Positions 18,282 to 28,013 of a stretch of DNA of 64,000 bases are shown here, piece after piece. Location: assembly GCF_001007935.1 (NCBI RefSeq), contig NZ_CP011451.1, positions 1,364,001 to 1,428,000 of the forward strand, given 5' to 3'. Numbering within the stretch: the stretch's first letter is position 1; the number at the start of each line of letters is the position of its first letter. Source of the stretch: Nitrosomonas communis. GTDB lineage: Bacteria > Pseudomonadota > Gammaproteobacteria > Burkholderiales > Nitrosomonadaceae. A model generated the notes under the pieces. It had not been told where the DNA came from. It made no database searches and saw only the letters and a list, made by a program, of their open reading frames with translations. A program made the position numbers and the translations under genes.

Positions 18282-18852
18282 TTAGGTATTCCTCCATATC
18301 TTCAACTTCACGCCATTTGGTTACGGTATAACGCGACAGCTTGATCCCTTCTGCCCAAAAATCTGCAGGTAACCCTGCCTTCCGCTTCAACATGGCGAGA
18401 AATTGATGAGGCTGTGAAAGCTCCTGCCATACTTGGGGCAGAAATGTACTGCGATAGCAACCACATTCAAACACGATGCCATCTATACCAGGTCGCAGCT
18501 GCGCCAGCGCATCCGCTTCGTCTTGCACTAACATCGCCAGCCTCGATGACAGCAACGAAATTTCGATATGGGTATCATCAAACTCAGCGGTAAGCAAAGG
18601 TGCGAAGCATGGATCATGTAAAGCAGCAGACACCGCATTGCGTTTGACATCCATTAATAATGATCGTTGCGCCTCAAGTGAGCCAATACAACCACGCAAT
18701 TTCCCCTCCTGCATCAGCGTAACAAAACACGCACCCAACTCTTGCAGCCAAGGCGCATGCTCATCGCTCTCCGACCGGTACGCAATATTCAAAGCACGAG
18801 CAATCGCAGCCCGCGCAATTGATAATAGCCCTCTTCCTTGCTCAGGCAGCAT
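18274..18852 (-). CDS. amrA: AmmeMemoRadiSam system protein A (AMMECR1 domain)
   Basis: This is an AMMECR1-domain protein of 192 residues from the ATG at 18852 (MLPEQGRGLLSIARAAI). Its hallmark segment is GKLRGCIGSLEAQRSL. A longer frame to 18903 would overlap amrB by 62 bp. The chosen ATG overlaps amrB's TGA by 11 bp, which is usual for this operon. The biochemical role is unknown; human AMMECR1 is the named relative. It lies between the MEMO-like and radical SAM partners that define the three-component system. Confidence 0.9.
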   Translation of the reverse strand: MLPEQGRGLLSIARAAIARALNIAYRSESDEHAPWLQELGACFVTLMQEGKLRGCIGSLEAQRSLLMDVKRNAVSAALHDPCFAPLLTAEFDDTHIEISLLSSRLAMLVQDEADALAQLRPGIDGIVFECGCYRSTFLPQVWQELSQPHQFLAMLKRKAGLPADFWAEGIKLSRYTVTKWREVEDMEEYLNG

Positions 18853-19677
18853 AGTCAGTGTTCCCAAGCGGTGAATTGAGCAATGTGCAAGCAAATGCAC
18901 CATAACCCATTACCTGCCCGCGCGGGCCTGCGGTATCACCCGAGTTGCGCAAATCCAGTAAATGCGGAGTCAAGTGATGTTTGCGTGCAGCCAGCATCAA
19001 GCCATTAATGGGCATCGCACCACAGGCATGTTCATGATCGACAGTGTGGTTTAATTGAAGAATAGAGGAAGCAGTCTGACTATCTTCACGTTGCGCGATA
19101 GCATAGGATAGATAGTGCGACAGATCGGGGCTCACAATAATCAAGGTTTTCTCACTTTCCCATAAACAATCCAATACTTCAGCGATTTCCTCAGCCAAGG
19201 ACATCCCCACGACCAAAGGTACAATCGAGAAATCCGTTAAGTACTTTGCAAAAATGGCAATTGCACTTCCAAGGAATGCACCAACGCATGCGCTTGCGGG
19301 CTGACCGTCACCTGGGGTAAATGTATGATGTCAGTGATGGCGGCTGTATCAATCATCATTTGACCTAGTGGTGAGGTAAAAGCATTAACATCCGGCAACG
19401 CCAAACCACGTACTGCCACATGGTGCGCCGGACCTAGCAAGATGATACGCCGAATACACTCAACAAAGGAACAAAGCGTGATGTACGCTGACGCTGCAAT
19501 CGCACCCGAATAGATATAGCCAGCATGCGGCACAATCAATGCTTTAAGTATTAATTTATGCGACTGGGCAGCGCTCAATAATTGCTCGATATGCTCAGCT
19601 AGTTGTTGCGAATCGGCTGGATGAAATAGCCCTGCTACAGCAGGGGGCGGACGGTAACCATGAAAAATTTCCCTCAA
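18842..19677 (-). pseudogene. amrB: AmmeMemoRadiSam system protein B (MEMO-like), frameshifted
   Basis: Two minus-strand frames together make a full MEMO1-family protein. The first (19677-19237) runs from MREIFHGYRPPPAVAGLF through LIVPHAGYIYSG and LGPAHHVAVRGLALP to HSLEVQLPFLQ, then hits a stop after two more codons. The second frame (to 18842) continues with KYLTDFSIVPLVVGMSL and SPDLSHYL, and ends GYGAFACTLLNSPLG. Adding one A to the AAA at 19245-19247 (minus-strand reading CAAAAG) rejoins them as LPFLQKYLTDFSIVPL, the expected family sequence. It is therefore a recent single-base deletion in a homopolymer or a sequencing error. Metal-site-like His and Asp residues are kept. Confidence 0.85.
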
Positions 19678-19771
19678 TCAGATGACCGCTAATATAAGGG
19701 TAATCTCTTAAAAATTAGGGAAATATCAATTGGAATTAAATCATTGCGAGATTAAAAAACAATAAAAACAA

Positions 19772-20285
19772 TCAAGAACGCATCGTATCCAGATATTGCT
19801 TATGCAAATTGATCACGCTGCTCCATCCTTGAGATTGCATCAGTGTGGCAAATGTCGCAAGTAGCAAATCTACGATTGCATCCAAATAAGATACAAATAC
19901 AAAATCCACGCCAGGAGTCAATTAATACAGCAAATTCTAGCCCAATCACCAATAAACCCATCACTTATAGACCACGTCAGAGCTCTGCCAGCACACGATC
20001 GTTTCATACATAAGGATACAGCCGCTTTCGTCAAATTGGCGGTATCCACTCATTGATTTAGGAAATCAAGAAATTTCTATCATGGAGCAGGTAAAACGAC
20101 ACAATGAGTGCAAGCAATAAATTCATTAAAAAATCTAATATCGCCAGCCGATACTGATATAAGCAATCACTCGGCTAAGATAAAACGCGCCAGTATTGGC
20201 CCAGGAGATAAATCAGTGTTCCAAGCACGCCGATAAAAATGATCTACCAAAGAGAATGTTGATCTTCAGAGTGTTTAGTGTTCAT
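19772..20285 (-). pseudogene. Decayed AI-2E family transporter (PerM-like)
   Basis: The region between amrB and purM translates on the minus strand as fragments of a PerM/AI-2E family permease. The ATG at 20285 opens MNTKHSEDQHSLW, then a TAG stands where Gln is expected. IIFIGVLGTLIYLLGPILA follows, then FYLLHD, GLEFAVLI and finally LLATFATLMQSQGW before a TGA at 19772. There are several stops and the total is about 510 bp instead of about 1.05 kb, so there are internal deletions. Intact homologues are commonly placed divergently to purM, which matches this position. It is non-functional. Confidence 0.82.
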
Positions 20286-20348
20286 TTGCGGTAAAATTAC
20301 ATTTTACTAAAATGTGACACTCTATCCGTAACCAAGTGAGAACTCAAC

Positions 20349-21407
20349 TTGACTTCATCTAACCCCCAACATCCTAAATCAGATCAGCTATCCTATCGCG
20401 ACGCCGGCGTAAACCTTGATGCAGGCAATCTTCTGGTTGAGAAGATCAAACCTTTTGCTCAACGCACATGGCGTCCAGAAATACTCGCCGGCATCGGAGG
20501 TTTCGGTGCACTCTTTGAAGTCCCGCATAAATACCGTCATCCTGTATTAGTATCGGGAACTGATGGGGTAGGCACTAAATTGAAACTTGCCTTTCAATTT
20601 AACCAGCACGACAGTATTGGAATCGATCTGGTTGCCATGAGCGTCAATGATATTCTCGTGCAAGGTGCAGAACCCTTGTTCTTTTTGGACTATTTTGCTT
20701 GTGGCAGACTAGACGTCGATACTGCTGCTCGGGTTGTTCAAAGTATTGCAGCAGGTTGCATGCAAGCTGGATGCGCCTTAATTGGGGGTGAGACAGCTGA
20801 AATGCCCGGCATGTACCCAGAAGGTGAATACGATCTGGCCGGTTTTGCGGTAGGCGTCGTAGAGAAAGATAGCATTATTAATGGCTCTTCCATTACGGAA
20901 AACGATGTCGTTCTCGGAATTACTTCCAATGGCGTGCACTCGAATGGCTTTTCATTAATCCGCAAAATTATTGAAAAACATGCTATTGATTTGAACAACA
21001 AGCTCGAAAATGGCACGCTGATAGAAGCTATTATGGCACCAACCCGTATCTACGTAAAACCTGTACTAGAGCTATTCAGACGATTACCGGTAAAAGGTAT
21101 AGCTCATATTACCGGGGGAGGGTTACTAGAAAATATTCCACGCATTCTGCCTATGAGAACAATGGCTTACGTTAACAAAGAATCTTGGGAAATTCCTCCT
21201 TTATTTCATTGGCTCCAACAGCAAGGCAACGTTACTGATGAAGAAATGTTCCGGGTTTTCAATTGCGGTATAGGAATGGTTTTGGTGGTTGCGCCAGAGT
21301 ATGCAAAAGAAGCCATAGCTGTCTTGCATGATAATGGAGAAACAGTCTGGCAAATCGGTCATATCAAGCAACGTGATGCTAATGAACCAGCTATTCTGAT
21401 TGTTTGA
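20349..21407 (+). CDS. purM: Phosphoribosylformylglycinamidine cyclo-ligase (AIR synthetase)
   Basis: PurM catalyses the fifth step of de novo purine synthesis, the ATP-dependent closure of FGAM to AIR. The 352-residue protein has the N-terminal [58 protein letters not shown] and the C-terminal [14 protein letters not shown] and VFNCGIGM, so all AIR-synthetase blocks are present. The start appears to be TTG at 20349, with AAGTGAG about ten bases upstream. The next Met is well inside the conserved core. It is followed at 13 bp by purN, forming a purMN operon. Confidence 0.96.
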   Translation: MTSSNPQHPKSDQLSYRDAGVNLDAGNLLVEKIKPFAQRTWRPEILAGIGGFGALFEVPHKYRHPVLVSGTDGVGTKLKLAFQFNQHDSIGIDLVAMSVNDILVQGAEPLFFLDYFACGRLDVDTAARVVQSIAAGCMQAGCALIGGETAEMPGMYPEGEYDLAGFAVGVVEKDSIINGSSITENDVVLGITSNGVHSNGFSLIRKIIEKHAIDLNNKLENGTLIEAIMAPTRIYVKPVLELFRRLPVKGIAHITGGGLLENIPRILPMRTMAYVNKESWEIPPLFHWLQQQGNVTDEEMFRVFNCGIGMVLVVAPEYAKEAIAVLHDNGETVWQIGHIKQRDANEPAILIV

Positions 21408-21420
21408 TCAGTCATACCTT

Positions 21421-22059
21421 ATGAAATCCTTGGTTATTCTTATTTCTGGTAGAGGTAGCAACATGCAGATGTTGCTCGATGCCAAACTCCCGGCAAAGGC
21501 CATCACTGTGATCAGCAATAATCCGGCTGCAACAGGATTAGAAATTGCAAGATCGCGTCATATCGAAACACATGTGTTAGATCATCGTGCTTATCCCAGC
21601 CGCGAATTGTTCGATGCTGCGCTCGCAGAAAAAATTGATGCCTGCCAACCTGACTTAATAGCACTTGCTGGTTTCATGCGCATTCTTAGTAATAGTTTTG
21701 TTAGCCGTTATCAGAATCGATTAATCAATATTCACCCCTCCTTATTACCCGCATTCTCCGGTTTGAATACGCACGCACGCGCAATCAATGAAGGTGTAAA
21801 AATACATGGATGTACGGTACATTTTGTTACCCCACAGCTTGATCATGGTCCCATTATTATTCAGGCTGCGGTACCTGTCCTGCCAGAAGATACCACTGAA
21901 ACCCTGGCTGCACGGGTTCTCCAACAGGAACATTTGATTTACCCGCAAGCTGTACGCTGGTTTCTGGAAGATCGGCTTATGCTTACCAGTAATAGTATAA
22001 AAATTCGAGAAGCAACTACAGAACAATATGTTTTATATTCGCCTCGGTTAGATCAATAA
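21421..22059 (+). CDS. purN: Phosphoribosylglycinamide formyltransferase
   Basis: PurN transfers formyl from 10-formyl-THF to GAR, the third purine step. I start at the ATG at 21421 (MKSLVILISGRGSNMQ), which gives 212 residues, the normal length. An upstream in-frame TTG at 21400 would overlap purM and add an unconserved stretch. Catalytic motifs are complete: INIHPSLLPAFSG (with Asn, His) and the folate-site aspartate in LDHGPII. It is co-transcribed with purM. About 145 bp of non-coding sequence separates it from rsmB. Confidence 0.96.
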   Translation: MKSLVILISGRGSNMQMLLDAKLPAKAITVISNNPAATGLEIARSRHIETHVLDHRAYPSRELFDAALAEKIDACQPDLIALAGFMRILSNSFVSRYQNRLINIHPSLLPAFSGLNTHARAINEGVKIHGCTVHFVTPQLDHGPIIIQAAVPVLPEDTTETLAARVLQQEHLIYPQAVRWFLEDRLMLTSNSIKIREATTEQYVLYSPRLDQ

Positions 22060-22204
22060 ACATTTGCTTCAAACGCATTGGGCATTCCAAAATTAATTTT
22101 TGCTGTGTCTTTAATCAATGCGGTAGCGCCCGTCGTCAAAAACAAACCATTCTCATAGGCCAATCTGAAGCGCTGACAAAATATTCTCTTTATTATCATT
22201 CACC

Positions 22205-23461
22205 ATGCGCCTAACATTTACTCAACTGGATATGGCCATAGCAGCCATACGTACGATATTACCGCTGGAATCTCCCGCCGATAGCCTGCTACGCGTGTTT
22301 TTCCGTAATCATCCAATGGCAGGCCAAAATGATCGAGCTGCAGTTGCAGAGATTGTATACGGCATTTTACGTCACAGGTTTTTTCTAGAATACCTGGCAG
22401 AAAAAGCAACACCCCGCGCCCTACTTCTCGCCTACCTCGTCAAATTTGAAGGCTTGAATTTGCGCGAACTAACCACCTTCATCAGTGAATCTGAAGCTAA
22501 ATGGCTCGCTCACATTAAAGCGATCAATTTAGGCTCGCAGCCTCTTGCTATTCAAGCAGAATTTCCTGACTGGTTAATGGAAAAATTACAAAAATTTTTA
22601 TCTGATACCGAGATTCTTAGATTGGGTCAGGCGCTCCAGCAACCCGCTCCTTTAGATTTACGCGTTAATACATTGCTTGCAAAACGTCATGAGGTACTTA
22701 CCTTATTAAATCAGGAAGGTATCAAGGCACATGCTACACCCTACTCACCTATCGGGATTCGTCTATCCGGGAAACCCGCTATTAACCAAGATCCGCTGTT
22801 TCTTTCTGGCAAAATAGAAGTACAGGATGAAAGCAGTCAGATTCTAGGCTATCTGCTGGCACCTCGACGTGGCGAAATGGTAGTTGATTTTTGTGCAGGC
22901 GCTGGGGGCAAAGCGCTGATGCTGGGAGCGCTCATGCATTCCCAAGGCCGTATTTATGCTTTCGATATTTCTGAGAAGCGGCTCAATAATCTAAAGCCAC
23001 GGCTTAAGCGCTCTGGTTTGTCCAATTTGCACCCTCAACGCATCAACAATGAAAATGACATCAGGCTAAAACGTCTGTACGGAAAAATAGATCGGGTACT
23101 CGTTGACGTACCTTGCAGTGGATTAGGAACTTTACGCCGCAACCCGGATCTGAAATGGCGGCAAACACCGCAGAGTATTGGAGAATTAAAACGCAAACAG
23201 GCCGCCATTCTTTCTTCTGCTGCAAATCTACTTAAACCCGGCGGCAGACTGGTTTACGCTACCTGCAGCCTTCTACCGGAAGAAAATCAAGACATTGTAA
23301 AACACTTTCTTTCTGATAATCCTCATTTCGCTCAATTAAATTGTGCGAGTCTACTGGCACAACAAAAGATACCGCTTGATACAGGGGAATACTTGCAACT
23401 ATCACCTGCACTTCACCAAACTGATGGCTTCTTTGCTGCAGCTTTGGAGAGAGAAAATTAA
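22205..23461 (+). CDS. rsmB: RsmB/NOP-family rRNA m5C methyltransferase
   Basis: This 418-residue SAM-dependent cytosine-C5 methyltransferase has an N-terminal NusB-like helical domain at about 1-130. The Rossmann catalytic domain follows, with VVDFCAGAGGKAL (SAM loop), DVPCSGLGTLRRNPD and YATCSLLPEEN. Both cysteines of the two-cysteine mechanism are present (PCSG and TCS). RsmB itself methylates C967 of 16S rRNA; the divergence level leaves some doubt about which position this homologue modifies. It is in the position usual for Nitrosomonas-type genomes after purMN. A degenerate repeat begins 13 bp after the stop. Confidence 0.88.
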   Translation: MRLTFTQLDMAIAAIRTILPLESPADSLLRVFFRNHPMAGQNDRAAVAEIVYGILRHRFFLEYLAEKATPRALLLAYLVKFEGLNLRELTTFISESEAKWLAHIKAINLGSQPLAIQAEFPDWLMEKLQKFLSDTEILRLGQALQQPAPLDLRVNTLLAKRHEVLTLLNQEGIKAHATPYSPIGIRLSGKPAINQDPLFLSGKIEVQDESSQILGYLLAPRRGEMVVDFCAGAGGKALMLGALMHSQGRIYAFDISEKRLNNLKPRLKRSGLSNLHPQRINNENDIRLKRLYGKIDRVLVDVPCSGLGTLRRNPDLKWRQTPQSIGELKRKQAAILSSAANLLKPGGRLVYATCSLLPEENQDIVKHFLSDNPHFAQLNCASLLAQQKIPLDTGEYLQLSPALHQTDGFFAAALEREN

Positions 23462-23474
23462 TCTGATCCACTTA

Positions 23475-23541
23475 TTCCATTTCTAACGGTCATTGTCAGT
23501 TTGCTGCCCACCCCATATAATGAAACGCATTTAGAAATGCT
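23475..23541. repeat. Degenerate, shortened MITE-like repeat
   Basis: The sequence begins TTCCATTTCTAA after a TTA and ends near TTTAGAAATG, with a diverged interior. This looks like an internally deleted copy of the 101-bp element. The right boundary is uncertain. Confidence 0.45.
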
Positions 23542-23671
23542 TGCTCGTTATCCGATATTAGAGGCGCCAGAGGTGGCGCTTGGAAGGAATAACTGAATAA
23601 GCATTAATTGACCAATATTCCGTATCGCAGGATTCGACCGCGATATTACTTTGCGCTCAAATTTCGTAGTG

Positions 23672-23770
23672 TTTCACGCTAAATCAAACTGATTTTGTCG
23701 GATTTACCTTGCCGTATCATTGATACTATCTACGGCTCGCCTTTGCGTCATTTTTGATTTCGAAATGGAA
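23672..23770 (-). repeat. MITE-like palindromic repeat, copy 2 (reverse)
   Basis: The interior TGATTTTGTCGG...CCTTGCCGTATCA...CGGCTCGCC and the right terminus TTTTTGATTTCGAAATGGAA, followed by TTA at 23771-23773, match the family in reverse orientation. The left terminus has diverged (TTTCACGCTAAATCAAA). The element supplies the last codons and stop of the GGDEF-EAL gene. Confidence 0.85.
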
Positions 23771-26732
23771 TTACTTTTTTGCCAGAATAGGAATACTCTA
23801 ATTTATTGACAGCACCATCAAGCTTCAGGTGATGGAAGATCTCATTCCCTGCACATGGCTTACCAATATAATAGCCTTGCGCAAAATCAACTCCCATTTT
23901 TTCCAGCAAGATAAGCACTTCCTCATTCTCAACAAATTCAGCTGTAATTTTCTTACCAAATTCCTTTGCCACACTACATAAGGCTTTAACCAATACTCGA
24001 TCAGCAGAGCTATTTGCGAGATCTTTAACAAATGAGCCATCTATCTTAACAGCATCGACCGGCAACTCTCTCAAATAGCGAAAAGATGAAAAACCAACAC
24101 CAAAATCATCCAGCACAAAGCCGCAGCCAAGTTTTTTAATTTCTTCAAGTAGTTGTTTAGTTCCAAAGAAATTCTCAAGAGCCGCAGTCTCTGTTATTTC
24201 AAACATTAAAAGAGTGGGATCGACACCATGAAACATCAGTTCATTTCTAATCAGGGGGAGTAATTCCGGATCTTTGAAAGCATGTGCAGACAAATTGATT
24301 GACAAGCGAATTCGATTACCCAATTTATTGATCATGGCTGCTTGGGCAATGGCCTTGCGCAACACCATATGATCGATCTCGTGGATAAGGCCAATATGTT
24401 CTGCAGCAGCAATAAAAGCACCAGGCGTATAAATAGTGCCGTCTTTATCGCGCATACGTAACAACACTTCATAATGGGTAATCGTTCTATCATATAGCGA
24501 CATAATCGGTTGGAAATAGAGCAAATACTCATCATATAGATTGGCATACTCGATTTTTTCTTTCCAATAGACCAGAGTGTGCATTCGCTCTCTTATTTCA
24601 TCGTCATTGGAAAACAAATGCCAAGTTCCCCGTCCTTTATCCTTGGCCTGATACATAGCAAGGTCGGCTGCAGCCAATAAATCATGCACTGTATTACCAT
24701 GTTCCGGAAAAAGAGCTATTCCAATACTTGCCGCAATTTTGTGCGTCCTATTTTTCACGATTAACTGGGTTTCACTTATGTGAAATAGAATTTTCTTAGC
24801 GACTTCAATAGCTCCACTTGCTGTAATCTCTGGCAGAATCACTGCAAATTCATCTCCTCCCAAACGCGCCTTTATATCTACCGCACGAATAGTATGAGAC
24901 AGCATGTCTGCAACTTTTTTAAGTAAAGAATCACCAGCCTGGTGTCCGCTGGTATCATTAATGTATTTAAATCGATCGAGATCAAAAAATAACAATGCAC
25001 CCGGTTGTTGGTTCTGCTGCGACCAAATGATCATCCGCTCGAGCTCTTCACTGAAACGGCGTCTATTAAATAAGTTGGTCAATGGATCATGATTAGCCAA
25101 CCATATCAAATTACTTTCAACACGCTTGTATTCTGTAATATCCAGGCCAACGGAGAGTACTGATGAATCTTCCTCAGATTGCCACGACAATCGGGAATGC
25201 AACCAAACAATATGTTTTTTTGAACCATCATTACATAAAGTAATTGTCTCATGCCTCAATTGTTCACGTTGACCGTAACATACCTGTTTTAAGTCCTCGT
25301 TAAGATGATATTGCGTCCCATCCAGCAACAGTAACTCAAAAAAAGTTTTACTTTTAATCTCTTCTTCAGTATAACGCATCAGCATTTCGCCATATGCGTT
25401 TAACATCATTATCTTGCCTTTAACATCCTGAGTCAGCACGACAACCTGTGCTGTATTCAGCAAATGCGCAATAAAATCTTTCTCTTTACTTAATTCATCC
25501 CGTTGCTTTACAAGTTGCTTGGTACGGTAAATAACCTTATCCTCCAGCTTCTCAAGCTTATGAGATAGTGCTATTGCCGCTTCATAAAGAAGATCAATCT
25601 CATCCTTTAGCCACTGCTTTCTACCCATTGAGGAAAGCGTCGCTCGGAAAATTCCAAAGCTTCCTCCCGCCAAAAGTGGCAAGGTAAATACGATATGCTT
25701 AAGCTGTGAAAGTGGCTTGGAAAGAATGGCAAATAATAATATTCCTGAAAATATTAAACCAATTAAACCAATGCTGACGATACGCCAAATAGCATCACGA
25801 ATTGCTTCAATGGTCTCTGTGATATCAGTAATGATAACCAAATGTGCCTGATCCGTCACACCTATCCCTTGTAACGGCAAGAGTTTTATCCGCTGATGGC
25901 GTTGATTCGATTGAGTTTGGATTCCTTGCTTGAGACTCACAAGATCTGGATATTCTTTTAACGTTTGATTAAGGACATCAATGTTTTTATCTCTATTGGT
26001 CAATGCTGCCAAGCGTATATCCCATTCAGGAAACCATACATCATTATGTGTGATCTTGTATTTTTTTTCTTTTAGAAATAAACCAATATCCGAACCAAAT
26101 GTTCGCTTAAAACCCAAGAAAACATCAGCTAGTGAGGCGCCAATAACAATCGTTCCTGCACGGACACCTTCTATCAGAAGCGGCTCGATCGTATACTGAA
26201 TACAACTTTCCAGGCAGATCAATGGGTTAGCTGGATGTTCATGAAAATTGACTTTACTCACATGCTCCTTAATAAGCTTGTCACGATAGATGTCTGGCTC
26301 GAAACTATCCCAACCTACTAGGAGTTGATCAAATTGATCATAAAATCTTACCGCTTCAATTCCATTCTGGAGCTGCAATAATGGCCAGTGATGGTCAAAT
26401 GCCTCTTCAATTTGCTTAGTATTTTGTGTTGATAGGGCTACATCCATCCCTTTCAGAAAAGGGAGCATCCTGATGAGTAAATGAGAACTATGTGAAATTT
26501 GCTCAATGAGCTTTTCGACTTCGCGGACATGACGCTGATATTGCTGCTCGCTTTGTTGATCAATATTATTGATGAGTCTCTTATAGCTAATGATGCTGAA
26601 TATCGTAACCACTATCAGCAATATCATGCTGGTTAATAATGAAATTTTCCATTTCAAACTGATAAATTTGGATGATATCCGATCCACAAATTTAGCAAAA
26701 TGAATTAATTTTCCCTGGGCACTTTGTTTCAT
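23748..26732 (-). CDS. Membrane GGDEF-EAL protein with periplasmic sensor and PAS domain
   Basis: This 994-residue c-di-GMP turnover protein is anchored in the inner membrane. It has a transmembrane segment at about 28-48, a periplasmic sensor region (about 50-315), and a second membrane segment at about 318-345. A coiled linker and a PAS domain (about 425-540) follow, then a GGDEF domain with intact RLGGDEFAVIL (about 620) and an EAL domain whose signature reads YEVLLRM (about 755), keeping the catalytic Glu. It could be bifunctional or mainly a phosphodiesterase. The last nine codons (VIPFRNQK and stop) are encoded by the inserted repeat, so the native C-terminus was altered. It lies directly behind the porin gene, 12 bp apart. 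Confidence 0.93.
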   Translation of the reverse strand: MKQSAQGKLIHFAKFVDRISSKFISLKWKISLLTSMILLIVVTIFSIISYKRLINNIDQQSEQQYQRHVREVEKLIEQISHSSHLLIRMLPFLKGMDVALSTQNTKQIEEAFDHHWPLLQLQNGIEAVRFYDQFDQLLVGWDSFEPDIYRDKLIKEHVSKVNFHEHPANPLICLESCIQYTIEPLLIEGVRAGTIVIGASLADVFLGFKRTFGSDIGLFLKEKKYKITHNDVWFPEWDIRLAALTNRDKNIDVLNQTLKEYPDLVSLKQGIQTQSNQRHQRIKLLPLQGIGVTDQAHLVIITDITETIEAIRDAIWRIVSIGLIGLIFSGILLFAILSKPLSQLKHIVFTLPLLAGGSFGIFRATLSSMGRKQWLKDEIDLLYEAAIALSHKLEKLEDKVIYRTKQLVKQRDELSKEKDFIAHLLNTAQVVVLTQDVKGKIMMLNAYGEMLMRYTEEEIKSKTFFELLLLDGTQYHLNEDLKQVCYGQREQLRHETITLCNDGSKKHIVWLHSRLSWQSEEDSSVLSVGLDITEYKRVESNLIWLANHDPLTNLFNRRRFSEELERMIIWSQQNQQPGALLFFDLDRFKYINDTSGHQAGDSLLKKVADMLSHTIRAVDIKARLGGDEFAVILPEITASGAIEVAKKILFHISETQLIVKNRTHKIAASIGIALFPEHGNTVHDLLAAADLAMYQAKDKGRGTWHLFSNDDEIRERMHTLVYWKEKIEYANLYDEYLLYFQPIMSLYDRTITHYEVLLRMRDKDGTIYTPGAFIAAAEHIGLIHEIDHMVLRKAIAQAAMINKLGNRIRLSINLSAHAFKDPELLPLIRNELMFHGVDPTLLMFEITETAALENFFGTKQLLEEIKKLGCGFVLDDFGVGFSSFRYLRELPVDAVKIDGSFVKDLANSSADRVLVKALCSVAKEFGKKITAEFVENEEVLILLEKMGVDFAQGYYIGKPCAGNEIFHHLKLDGAVNKLEYSYSGKKVIPFRNQK

Positions 26733-26744
26733 GCAGATTTCTAC

Positions 26745-28013
26745 TTAAAAGCGGTAAGAAGCCTGGACTGCAAAGAGATTCCAATGTTGATCTGTCGGGT
26801 CCTCATTTTTTGGATTATCCAACGTAGAAAGCCAACCTGTGCCATTCACAAGATGATACTCGCCCCGTAACATTATCGAAGGGGTAATATTCCAGCGTAG
26901 ACCCACTGTCAAATCCTTGGCAAAACGACTGTGGTCAGGGCGATGAAAATCACGCTCAAATTTATTGCCATGACGATCCTTTCTATCTGCATAATAAACA
27001 TCATATCTTAATACAGCCTCCCAAGAAGGGTTAAACCGATAAATACCTTGGAAATAATAGCTCTCACCTGTAATATTAAAATCAGGAACATTATCATTAA
27101 AGAAATTCTCACGCTCGATATGACGGATAGCATACTCGGAAGTGAAGCTCCAACGCTCTGCATTATATTGCACAGAAAAAAATAATGGAGAAAACCGAAA
27201 TGAACCGGTACTTAAGGAATCCGCTGGAGCTGGATCATATCCTATATTAAAGTGGGCTCCACTCACTGCCAGACGTAAACGCCCGCCATCCCGTTCGTAC
27301 ATTATACGACCGATATAAGATAATCTCGTCTTTAGGTCACCAGGAGACTTACCTCCGAGGACACCAACTTCAGTAGAAGTGTCCCCAACCTGCGGGAAAA
27401 CTGTACTGAATTGAGCTGTAATATCCCCCCATTCAGAACGTGATTCGCCATATAATTGCATACCATCTGAAGCAAGGCCAAAATTGCGCACGCGATCGAA
27501 GTAAATTGATTGTGGTAATATAATACTTGGTCTCGTAAAAGGCACATCACGAGTGTCATTATAAAAAGTGAAGGGATTCTTTGTTCTTCCTATACGTACC
27601 CCAAATTCTTTAGCTTCAGATGTGAACACAGTATAATCAAGAAAGCCGTAATCTATGCGAATACCACCTTTACTGTCCTCGCCTGCCTGTCGCGAAATCA
27701 GCTGCATTGAGAATTGGAGGTTTGTCAATGGACGATGCGATGCATTTACCCCGAGCTCTCTAAAAGCAAAACTACCTTCCTTACCGCTACTGTCTCCAAA
27801 AAAATCGTTTTTTTCTTTTTTATCTCCATCTGTCGTCTTAGTCCAACCTTGACTCAGGAAACCATGAATCTGAAGGCCATTCAAAATTTTTTTATCTGTA
27901 TCTGACGCATTAATCCAGGACGAATGTTGCATAATTAACAACATCCCAATTCGGATCAAGTAATTTTTCAAAACACTTGTTCTATTCAACATGGAGAATT
28001 TGGATGCCGTCAT
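26745..28013 (-). CDS. Outer-membrane beta-barrel protein (porin-like)
   Basis: The 422-residue precursor has a hydrophobic N-terminus (about 15-32) and a likely signal cleavage near INASD. The rest is rich in alternating aromatic/polar strands, and the protein ends in YRF, the C-terminal phenylalanine typical of outer-membrane barrels. Segments such as GFLSQGWTKT, MQLYGESRSEWGDITAQF and FQGIYRFNPSWEAVLRYDVYY suggest a porin-like channel. The solute is unknown. The start is uncertain: Met1 at 28013 overlaps the upstream gene by 32 bp, while Met8 at 27992 overlaps it by 11 bp. It sits between a substrate-binding-like protein and a GGDEF-EAL protein. Confidence 0.8.
   Translation of the reverse strand: MTASKFSMLNRTSVLKNYLIRIGMLLIMQHSSWINASDTDKKILNGLQIHGFLSQGWTKTTDGDKKEKNDFFGDSSGKEGSFAFRELGVNASHRPLTNLQFSMQLISRQAGEDSKGGIRIDYGFLDYTVFTSEAKEFGVRIGRTKNPFTFYNDTRDVPFTRPSIILPQSIYFDRVRNFGLASDGMQLYGESRSEWGDITAQFSTVFPQVGDTSTEVGVLGGKSPGDLKTRLSYIGRIMYERDGGRLRLAVSGAHFNIGYDPAPADSLSTGSFRFSPLFFSVQYNAERWSFTSEYAIRHIERENFFNDNVPDFNITGESYYFQGIYRFNPSWEAVLRYDVYYADRKDRHGNKFERDFHRPDHSRFAKDLTVGLRWNITPSIMLRGEYHLVNGTGWLSTLDNPKNEDPTDQHWNLFAVQASYRF

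Noticed and set aside
22060-22204. Possible decayed gene between purN and rsmB
   Set aside because: No frame on either strand gave a convincing family match in the 145 bp.
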